A DNA stretch of 64,000 nt from the NCBI GenBank assembly GCA_001953215.1, contig CP019169.1, forward strand, positions 3,348,001 through 3,412,000. Direction: 5' to 3'. Each line of letters opens with the position of its first letter. The stretch's first letter is position 1. The notes beneath the pieces are model-generated. The model saw only the letters and a list, made by a program, of their open reading frames with translations. It searched no databases and had not been told where the DNA came from. Source of the DNA: Betaproteobacteria bacterium GR16-43. Its GTDB lineage: Bacteria; Pseudomonadota; Gammaproteobacteria; Burkholderiales; Usitatibacteraceae. Shown here one piece after another: positions 10,335 to 17,200 of this stretch. Both the position numbers and the translations under genes were made by a program.

Positions 10335-10937
10335 CTACCAGCCGCCGCGCCGGACCCAGTCCTCGAGCATCGGCAAGCGGTCGTTGCCCCAGAAGGGCTC
10401 GCCGTCGACGATGAAGAAGGGCGAGCCGAAGGCGCCCTTTGCGATGATTGCGTCGACTTCCTGCTTGGCGCGGTCTTTCACGGCCTGGTCATTCAACGCC
10501 GCCGACAGCGCGGTGCCATCGATGCCGAGACGCTGCGCGATCGCGAGGACCTGCGCGGCATCGGTGATGTCGACGCCGTCGGCGAAGTAGGCCTTGTAGA
10601 CCGCCTGCGCGAAGGCCTTCGCCTTCGCCGCATCGCGATCGTCGATCCAGTAGAAGGAGCGCAGCGCCGCGATGGCGCCGATCGGGAACTTCGCCGGAAG
10701 TGAAAACGGCACGCCGTGGTAGCGTGCCGTGCGATCGAAATCCCGCTTCGAGTAGTCGCCCTTCATCGGAACGTCGACGAGGGGCGCCTGGCCGTTGGCC
10801 TTGAACACGGGGCCGAGCAGGAACGGCTTCCACCGCACCTCGCGCCCGACACGCCCACCGAGGTCGTCGATGAGCGTGCTGGCGATGTAGCCGTAGGGCG
10901 AGGAGAAGTCGAAGTAGAACTCGATCGGGCCCGGCAT
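10335..10937 (-). CDS. 2-hydroxychromene-2-carboxylate isomerase family protein (DsbA-like fold)
   Basis: 200 residues. N-terminal FYFDFSSPYGYIAS is the thioredoxin-fold start seen in HCCA isomerases and kappa-class glutathione transferases, with the active-site Ser in place of a CxxC. Further family signals are VRWKPFLLGPVF, the cis-Pro segment GSPFFIVDGEPFWGNDRL and the C-terminal MLEDW. NahD homologues isomerise a naphthalene-degradation intermediate with glutathione. No aromatic catabolism genes surround it here, so the physiological substrate is open. The gene begins 3 bases after the rne stop. Confidence 0.85.
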   Translation of the reverse strand: MPGPIEFYFDFSSPYGYIASTLIDDLGGRVGREVRWKPFLLGPVFKANGQAPLVDVPMKGDYSKRDFDRTARYHGVPFSLPAKFPIGAIAALRSFYWIDDRDAAKAKAFAQAVYKAYFADGVDITDAAQVLAIAQRLGIDGTALSAALNDQAVKDRAKQEVDAIIAKGAFGSPFFIVDGEPFWGNDRLPMLEDWVRRGGW

Positions 10938-10940
10938 GCG

Positions 10941-13922
10941 CTAGGCCGTCGGCGGGGTCTCGGTCGGGACTTCCGCGCCACCGGCGGTTTCCACCAGTTG
11001 CAGCGGCACGTTCTCGACCGACGCCGAACGACGGCGACGCGGCTTCGAGCGGCGCTGCGGTTCTTCGTCGAGCGTCGGCATCACAACGGGAGCGTCGCTC
11101 GCCGTCTCGACCACCTGCAGCGGCTCGACGATGACTTCGCACGACTCGTGGCGGCGCTTGCGCACCGGCTTCGGTGCGGCCTCTTCCTCGTGCTGGCTCA
11201 CGGGCTTGAACGAAACCGGTTGCGGCGGCGCACCGAACGATTGCACGGTGGGTGCCGGAGCCGGCGCCGAAGCGACAGGTGCGGGCGCGTCGAAGGCTTC
11301 GGGCGCTTTCGCTTCCGCGGCAGCCTGCGGTGCGGGTTCGTCGAAGTCGTCGAACGACGGCGTGCGTTCGCGGGCAACTTGCCCTTCGCGCGGGGCACGT
11401 TCCTCGCGAGGAGGGCGATCTTCGCGCGGCGGACGGGGCTCGCGCGGCGGACGGGCTTCGCGAGGAGCGCGCTCTTCGCGGGGAGCCGGTTCTTCACGCG
11501 GCGCGTCGGAAGACTCCGGCGCGTCGTGCGTCACGGGTGCGGACTCCATGTCGAGCACGCCTTGCGGGGCGTTCTCGTCACGCGGCGGACGGTCGCCTCG
11601 CTCGGCTCGATCTCCACCGCCGCGACCACCCCGGCCACGACGACGGCGCGAACCGCCGGCTTCACCGGACTCGCCTTCGCCTGCGGGACGTGCGTCGGGA
11701 CGCGGCTGGCCGCCGTCGGCCTGCACGCGATCCTCACGCGGGGGACGATCCTCGCGCGGCGGACGATCTTCGCGCGGCGGGCGCGGTTGCTGTGCCCGGC
11801 GCTGCTGTCCTTCGCCATTCTCGGAACGGGCTTCGTCGCGGCGCGGTTCGCGGTTCTCGTCGCGGCGCGGTTCGTTGGCACGGCCTTCACCGTTGCCACG
11901 ACCTTCACCACCACGGCCCTCGCCACCACCACGGCCTTCGCGCGGCGGACGATCCTCGCGCTTGCCTTCGTTGTCGCGGCCCTGGCGATTGCGATCGCCA
12001 CCGCGGCCATCCTTGCGGCCTTCGCCGCCACGGCCATGGTCCTTGCGGCCATCGCCCCGGCGACCGTCACGGCGTTCGCCGTCGCGGCCCCGCTTGCCAT
12101 CGCCACCGCGTCCACCTTCGCGGGCGCCACGGCCCTCGAGTGCGGCTACGGGTGCGGGCGTTGCGGGCGTCGATTCTGCCGGCTTGCGGAACCAGCCGAA
12201 GAAGCGATCGAGCAGGCTGTGTTCGGTGACGCCGGTCTGGGGTGCGGCCCGCGGCGCGGACGGCGCGGGCTGCTGCACGACGATGGACGTCGGCGTGATC
12301 GGCGCGGGCTGCTCGGGCGTGATGCCCTTGACGAGCGGCTCGGGGCGCGCGGCTGCCGGCTCCTTGGAGCGCAGCTGCGACTTGCCGCCTTCTTCCTCGA
12401 CCGGGGCCACGGCCATCTCGTAGCTCGGCGTGTCGGAGTCGAGCAGCGGCGAGTCGTGGCGCAGGCGCTCGACCTGGTAGTTGGGCGTCTCGAGGTGCGG
12501 GTTCGGGATCAGCAGCACGTTCACCTTGAAGCGCGTCTCGATCTTGAAGATCTCGCTGCGCTTCTCGTTGAGGAGGTACGTCGCCACGTCCACGGGGACC
12601 TGCGCGTGGATGGCGGCGGTGTTCTCCTTCATGCCTTCTTCCTGGAGGATGCGCAGGACGTGAAGGGCTGTGGAAGCGGTGTCGCGGATGAAGCCGGTGC
12701 CGTGGCAACGCGGGCAGGGCGCATGCGTCGTTTCTTCCAGCGACGGCTGCAGGCGCTGGCGCGAGAGTTCGAGCAGGCCGAAGCGCGAGATCTTGCCGAC
12801 CTGCACGCGGGCGCGGTCGTGCTTCAGCGCATCGCGAAGGCGGTTCTCGACTTCGCGCTGGTTCTTGGCGCTCTCCATGTCGATGAAGTCGATGACGATC
12901 AGGCCACCGAGGTCACGCAGGCGGAGCTGTCGGGCGACTTCATCGGCGGCTTCGCAGTTCGTGTTGAACGCGGTCTGCTCGATGTCGTGGCCGCGCGTGG
13001 CGCGGGCGCTGTTCACGTCGACCGACACGAGGGCTTCCGTGTGGTCGATGACGATGGCACCGCCCGAGGGCAGCGTCACGTCGCGGCGATACGCGCTTTC
13101 GATCTGGTGCTCGATCTGGAAGCGCGAGAAGACCGGGACGTCGTCCTTGTAGAGCTTCACCTTGTTGACGTTGGCCGGCATGACGGTGGTCATGAACGCC
13201 TGGGCCTGGTCGAAGATGTCCTGCGTGTCGACGAGGATCTCGCCGATGTCGGGCTGGAAGAGGTCGCGGATCGCGCGCACCACCAGGGACGACTCGAGAT
13301 AGATGAGGCACGGACCCTTCTCTTCATCGGCGGCGCCTTCGATGGCGTGCCAGAGCTGGAGGAGGTAATTCATGTCCCACTGCATTTCTTCCAGCGAGCG
13401 GCCGATGCCGGCGGTGCGGGCGATGAGGCTCATGCCCTCGGGCATCTCGAGCTGGTCCATCACTTCGCGCAGTTCGTTGCGGTCCTCGCCTTCGATGCGA
13501 CGCGAGACTCCGCCGCCGCGCGGGTTGTTCGGCATGAGGACCAGGTAGCGGCCGGCGAGCGAGATGTACGTGGTCAGGGCCGCGCCCTTGTTGCCGCGCT
13601 CGTCCTTGTCCACCTGGACGATCAGTTCCTGCCCGACCTTGAGGTGGGTGGCCATCTTCGAGCGGCCGAACTCGCCGTCGTCGTTGACCATGAACTGCTT
13701 GGCGATCTCCTTGAACGGGAGGAAGCCGTGGCGCTCGGCGCCGTAATCGATGAAGACCGCTTCGAGGGAGGGTTCAACGCGGGTGATGACACCCTTGTAG
13801 ATGTTGCTCTTGCGTTGTTCCTTGCCGACGGTTTCGATGTCGAGGTCGATGAGCTTCTGACCGTCGACGATTGCAACCCGCAGCTCTTCGGCCTGGGTCG
13901 CATTGAACAGCATGCGTTTCAT
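10941..13922 (-). CDS. rne: Ribonuclease E
   Basis: 993 residues. Essential endoribonuclease and scaffold for mRNA decay and rRNA/tRNA processing. The catalytic half contains an S1 domain (about 38-125, starting KSNIYKGVITRVEPSLEAVF), the 5'-sensor/RNase H region, the metal aspartates in GGLIVIDFIDME, and the Zn-link CPRCHGTG (about residue 405) that joins subunits. From about residue 500 onward the protein is low-complexity and very rich in Arg, Pro, Glu and Gly (many PREDRPPRED repeats), typical of the disordered RNA-binding and scaffold tail. Two near-identical microdomains, PLQVVETA and PLQLVETA, lie close to the C-terminus. Divergent from rluC with a 361-base gap. Confidence 0.97.
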   Translation of the reverse strand: MKRMLFNATQAEELRVAIVDGQKLIDLDIETVGKEQRKSNIYKGVITRVEPSLEAVFIDYGAERHGFLPFKEIAKQFMVNDDGEFGRSKMATHLKVGQELIVQVDKDERGNKGAALTTYISLAGRYLVLMPNNPRGGGVSRRIEGEDRNELREVMDQLEMPEGMSLIARTAGIGRSLEEMQWDMNYLLQLWHAIEGAADEEKGPCLIYLESSLVVRAIRDLFQPDIGEILVDTQDIFDQAQAFMTTVMPANVNKVKLYKDDVPVFSRFQIEHQIESAYRRDVTLPSGGAIVIDHTEALVSVDVNSARATRGHDIEQTAFNTNCEAADEVARQLRLRDLGGLIVIDFIDMESAKNQREVENRLRDALKHDRARVQVGKISRFGLLELSRQRLQPSLEETTHAPCPRCHGTGFIRDTASTALHVLRILQEEGMKENTAAIHAQVPVDVATYLLNEKRSEIFKIETRFKVNVLLIPNPHLETPNYQVERLRHDSPLLDSDTPSYEMAVAPVEEEGGKSQLRSKEPAAARPEPLVKGITPEQPAPITPTSIVVQQPAPSAPRAAPQTGVTEHSLLDRFFGWFRKPAESTPATPAPVAALEGRGAREGGRGGDGKRGRDGERRDGRRGDGRKDHGRGGEGRKDGRGGDRNRQGRDNEGKREDRPPREGRGGGEGRGGEGRGNGEGRANEPRRDENREPRRDEARSENGEGQQRRAQQPRPPREDRPPREDRPPREDRVQADGGQPRPDARPAGEGESGEAGGSRRRRGRGGRGGGDRAERGDRPPRDENAPQGVLDMESAPVTHDAPESSDAPREEPAPREERAPREARPPREPRPPREDRPPREERAPREGQVARERTPSFDDFDEPAPQAAAEAKAPEAFDAPAPVASAPAPAPTVQSFGAPPQPVSFKPVSQHEEEAAPKPVRKRRHESCEVIVEPLQVVETASDAPVVMPTLDEEPQRRSKPRRRRSASVENVPLQLVETAGGAEVPTETPPTA

Positions 13923-14283
13923 TTTATTCTTTCTCCCGCGCTCGATGACACGGAAGAGGGCCCCATTCTCAGGCAGGGCCCGGGGGGACGAAGTGCTTCA
14001 GAAGTCGGTTGGGTGCTGCGTCACGTCGTTGTTTTACGTGTGAGAGGACGAGTTCTGGGTTTCGTCGGGGTTGCTGCGGGGGTCCCTGTTTGGACCGCGG
14101 GCAACAACCGGAATCGGTGCGTCGAGCGCGAATGCTTCAGTTATCCATCGCTGGCTTGTTGAGCAGGTGAGCGAAGTTAACCTGCTTGGCACCCCTTCCG
14201 GGCGCCTGGGGTCGATTCTCGGAGGGTGTTTGCGCCAGTGCGCGAGACCCTTTGGAAATCAACCAGATAGTAGTATACGCACG
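13923..14283. other. 361-base rne/rluC divergent intergenic region
   Basis: No gene is supported here. It must hold the rne leader (minus strand) and the rluC promoter (plus strand). A hairpin AGCAGGT...ACCTGCT is visible at about 14161-14187. At 14272-14277 the minus strand reads TATACT, a good -10 hexamer for rne that would give a leader of about 340 nt, but no matching -35 is seen. Long structured rne leaders mediate autoregulation in E. coli; whether that holds here cannot be told from sequence alone. Confidence 0.55.
14252..14279 (+). promoter_or_regulatory. Predicted sigma-70 promoter of rluC, abutting the start codon
   Basis: TTGGAA at 14252-14257, a 16-base spacer and TATACG at 14274-14279. 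The rluC ATG is at 14284, so transcription would start at or within a few bases of the start codon. No Shine-Dalgarno sequence precedes the ATG. Confidence 0.5.
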
Positions 14284-15222
14284 ATGGAATCGGAAGGGAA
14301 GGCGGCGGCTCGGTGGGTCGAGGTGGGCGAGGAAGAGGCCGGGCAGCGCCTGGACAATTTCCTGCTCGCCCGCCTCAAGGGAGTGCCCAAAAGCCGTGTC
14401 TACAAGGTGATCCGCGGGGGCGAGGTGCGCGTGAACAGCAAGCGCGCCGAGGCCGCCACGCGCATCGCCACGGGAGATCGCATCCGCATTCCGCCGATGC
14501 GCGTGGCCGAGCGCGATGACCAGACGCCCGCGCCGCACTTCAAGCTTCCCATCCTCTATGAAGACGACGCGCTGCTGGCGATCGACAAACCCTCGGGGCT
14601 CGCGGTGCATGGGGGCAGCGGTGTGGCTCATGGCGTGATCGAATCGCTTCGCTCGATGCGTCCCGACGCCAAGTACCTGGAACTCGTGCATCGCCTCGAC
14701 CGCGAGACCTCGGGCGTGCTGCTGGTGGCCAAGAAACGGGCTGCATTGGTCGCGCTGCACGCGACGCTGCGCGAGCGCGAGATCGACAAGCGCTATCTCG
14801 CCGGCGTCTCGGGGCGCTTTCGCAACAAGATGCAGCGGGTGACCCTTGCCTTGTCGGAGCGTCGCAACAAGGAAGGCGAGAAGCGCGTCGTGGTCGACGA
14901 CGATGGGCAGCCCTCCGAGACGATCTTCCACCTCGTGGCGCGCAACGACGAATTCAGCCTGCTCGAAGCCCAGCTCCTCACCGGGCGCACGCACCAGATC
15001 CGCGTGCATGTGGCCGCGCTGAAGCATCCGATCCTCGGGGACGAGCGCTACGGGGACTTCGAGCTGAACAAGGCGTTGAGGAAACGCGGGCTGAAGCGCA
15101 TGTTCCTGCACGCCGCGAAGCTCGCGTTCGCGCATCCGGTCACCGGGGCGGCGCTCGCGCTGGAGTCACCCCTGCCGAAGGACCTCACGGAGTTCCGCGA
15201 CAAATGCATCGCTACGAGCTGA
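14284..15222 (+). CDS. rluC: 23S rRNA pseudouridine synthase, RluC/RluD family
   Basis: 312 residues. N-terminal S4 RNA-binding domain (GQRLDNFLLARLKGVPKSRV, then GGEVRVN), followed by the RluA-type catalytic domain with the invariant Asp in LVHRLDRETSGVLLVAKK and the family motifs LLTGRTHQIRVHVA and HPILGDERYGD. Position opposite rne is the conserved location of rluC, so the substrate is probably 23S U955/2504/2580. It is the first gene of an operon with tightly overlapping members (HAD phosphatase, Rieske protein, sppA). Confidence 0.93.
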   Translation: MESEGKAAARWVEVGEEEAGQRLDNFLLARLKGVPKSRVYKVIRGGEVRVNSKRAEAATRIATGDRIRIPPMRVAERDDQTPAPHFKLPILYEDDALLAIDKPSGLAVHGGSGVAHGVIESLRSMRPDAKYLELVHRLDRETSGVLLVAKKRAALVALHATLREREIDKRYLAGVSGRFRNKMQRVTLALSERRNKEGEKRVVVDDDGQPSETIFHLVARNDEFSLLEAQLLTGRTHQIRVHVAALKHPILGDERYGDFELNKALRKRGLKRMFLHAAKLAFAHPVTGAALALESPLPKDLTEFRDKCIATS

Positions 15223-15851
15223 TCGTCTTCGATTGGGACGGCACGCTCATGGATTCCACGGCGCTGATCGCCGCGAGCCTGCAGAGCGCCTGCCGCGACG
15301 TGGGCACGCCGGTGCCGAGCGACGGGGACGCGCGCTTCGTGATCGGCCTGAACATGGCCGACATCCTGAAGCACGTCGCGCCCGGTCTCGACGAAGCGGG
15401 CCTGCAGCGGCTCATCGAGCGCTACCGCTACCACTTCCTCGCGGCGGAACAATCGCCGCTCTTCGAGGGCATTCCGGAATTGCTGCGCGCGTTGCGCGAT
15501 GGCGGGCGGCGCCTTGCCGTGGCGACGGGCAAGTCGCGCCGGGGCCTCGATCGCGCGCTTGAAGCGACGGGGCTCGCGGATTGCTTCGAGGCCACGCGCT
15601 GCGCCGACGAGGGATTCGCCAAGCCGCATCCCGGGATGCTGCTGGCCCTCCTGGATCGAACCGGCGTGGAAGCGGGGCAAGCCGTCATGGTGGGCGACAC
15701 GACGCACGACCTCGACCTCGCCGCGAATGCAGGGGTCGATGCGATCGCGGTGCTCTATGGTGCGCACCCTCCCGAATTGCTCGATACGCGCGGCGCGGTG
15801 GCGCGTTGCGCCAGCGTGCAGGAGCTGGGCCGATGCCTGACCGGCGCGTGA
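15204..15851 (+). CDS. HAD-superfamily phosphatase (phosphoglycolate-phosphatase-like)
   Basis: 215 residues. HAD motif I FDWDGTLMDS with both aspartates, motif II VATGKSRRG (Thr), and motif IV MVGDTTHDLDLAANAGVDAI with the metal-binding Asp pair; an alpha-helical cap follows motif I. Resembles Gph-type phosphatases that remove 2-phosphoglycolate or other small phosphates; the true substrate is uncertain. Overlaps the rluC 3' end by 19 bases, a strong sign of translational coupling. Confidence 0.88.
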   Translation: MHRYELIVFDWDGTLMDSTALIAASLQSACRDVGTPVPSDGDARFVIGLNMADILKHVAPGLDEAGLQRLIERYRYHFLAAEQSPLFEGIPELLRALRDGGRRLAVATGKSRRGLDRALEATGLADCFEATRCADEGFAKPHPGMLLALLDRTGVEAGQAVMVGDTTHDLDLAANAGVDAIAVLYGAHPPELLDTRGAVARCASVQELGRCLTGA

Positions 15852-16183
15852 TTTGCCTCTCGGCCGAGCTGGCCGAAGGCGGGAAGGGCGTGCGTTTCGC
15901 CTTGCGCCCGGAGGATTCCGACGCCCGCGGCTTCGTCGTGCGCTATGACGGTGCGCCGTGCGCTTACGTGAATCGCTGCCCCCACGCAGGCACCGAACTC
16001 GACTGGCAACCCGGGGAGTTCTTCGAGGAGGCCGGGTTATACTTGATCTGTTCGACGCACGGTGCGCTGTTCGATCCCGGCTCGGGCCTTTGCATCGCCG
16101 GTCCATGCAAGGGTGAATGCCTGGAGCGCGTCCCCGTCGAGGAGCAGGACGGCCAAGTGATCATCCCCGGAACCACGCCATGA
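15833..16183 (+). CDS. Rieske [2Fe-2S] domain protein
   Basis: 116 residues, a single Rieske domain. The cluster ligands are NRCPHAGTELDW (CxH) and LICSTHGALFDPGSGLC (CxxH). Small stand-alone Rieske proteins act as ferredoxin-like electron carriers, or as NirD-like subunits; no oxygenase is nearby, so a partner is not evident. Starts inside the preceding HAD gene (19-base overlap) and its TGA overlaps the sppA ATG. Confidence 0.92.
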   Translation: MPDRRVICLSAELAEGGKGVRFALRPEDSDARGFVVRYDGAPCAYVNRCPHAGTELDWQPGEFFEEAGLYLICSTHGALFDPGSGLCIAGPCKGECLERVPVEEQDGQVIIPGTTP

Positions 16184-17151
16184 CCGAACCTCCGCTGCCC
16201 GCCTGGGAGCGCGCAGTGCTCGAAAAACTCGCGCTGAAGTCGCTCGACGAACAGCGCCGCGCCCGCCACTGGAGTGCCCTCTTCAAGCTGCTGTGGTTCA
16301 CGCTTGCCTTCCTCGTTTTCGCGGCGATGATGGGCTGGATCGGCCGCTCCGACATGGACAAGGTGAGCGTCGGCAAGCACACCGCGCTGGTCGAGTTGAA
16401 GGGCGTCATCGGCGTGGAGTCGAGGGCCTCGGCCGACAAGGTGAACCAGGCGCTGAACCAGGCCTTCAAGGACAAGAACACGCAAGGCGTGGTCCTGCGC
16501 ATCAACAGCCCCGGCGGAAGCCCGGTGCAATCCGGCTACATCAACGACGAGATGCGCCGCCTGCGCGCGAAGTATCCGTCGATCCCGCTCTACGTCGTGG
16601 TGCAGGACCTCTGCGCCTCGGGCGGCTATTACGTGGCCGTCGGCGCGGACAAGATCTTCGTCGACAAGGCGAGCCTCGTCGGCTCCATCGGCGTGATCAT
16701 GAGCGGCTTCGGCTTCACCGGCACGCTGGAAAAACTCGGCGTCGAGCGCCGTGCGTACACCGCCGGCGAGAACAAGGACTTCCTCGATCCGTTCGCGCCC
16801 GAGAATCCGAAGCAGCGCGAGCACGCGAAGCAGATGCTCTCCGAGATCCACCAGCAATTCATCGCCACGGTGAAATCCGGCCGCGGCAAGCGCCTGAAGG
16901 ATTCGCCGGACATCTTCTCGGGCCTCATCTGGACGGGCGAGAAGAGCGTCGACCTCGGGCTCGCCGACGAGCTGGGCAGCCTGGAGTCCGTGGCGCGCGA
17001 CGTGATCAAGGCCGAGCGCGTGGTGGACTTCACCAACGACGAGGGCTACCTCGAGGCGCTGTCCAAGCGCCTGGGCGCCGAAGCCGGCGCGTCGCTCGCC
17101 CGCGGCTTCTCCGCCGCGCTGTCGCGCGAGCTGCAGCTCGACGCGCGCTGA
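16180..17151 (+). CDS. sppA: Signal peptide peptidase SppA (S49 family), inner-membrane
   Basis: 323 residues, the short single-domain form. One transmembrane helix near residues 35-52 (LWFTLAFLVFAAMMGWIG). The nucleophile Ser is in DLCASGGYYVAVGADKIF (about residue 147), and the catalytic Lys is probably in YTAGENKDFLDPF (about residue 199), giving the Ser-Lys dyad. INSPGGSPVQSG is the usual substrate-groove motif. Degrades cleaved signal peptides and possibly other membrane peptides. Last of the rluC operon, joined by an ATGA overlap. Confidence 0.95.
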   Translation: MTEPPLPAWERAVLEKLALKSLDEQRRARHWSALFKLLWFTLAFLVFAAMMGWIGRSDMDKVSVGKHTALVELKGVIGVESRASADKVNQALNQAFKDKNTQGVVLRINSPGGSPVQSGYINDEMRRLRAKYPSIPLYVVVQDLCASGGYYVAVGADKIFVDKASLVGSIGVIMSGFGFTGTLEKLGVERRAYTAGENKDFLDPFAPENPKQREHAKQMLSEIHQQFIATVKSGRGKRLKDSPDIFSGLIWTGEKSVDLGLADELGSLESVARDVIKAERVVDFTNDEGYLEALSKRLGAEAGASLARGFSAALSRELQLDAR

Positions 17152-17200
17152 CTCCGGGGCCGCCATCACGACCGCCGACGCCGGCATCGACCTCGCGCTG

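Noticed and set aside
10716-14162. Very long open frame on the plus strand opposite rne, and many similar long frames opposite other genes
   Set aside because: Its translation is low-complexity Arg/Ala/Gly/Val-rich and mirrors the codon bias of rne. Such shadow frames are expected in GC-rich DNA.
13923-14283. Specific hp2/hp3-like autoregulatory hairpins in the rne leader
   Set aside because: A hairpin near 14161-14187 can be drawn, but its homology to the E. coli elements cannot be shown from sequence inspection.
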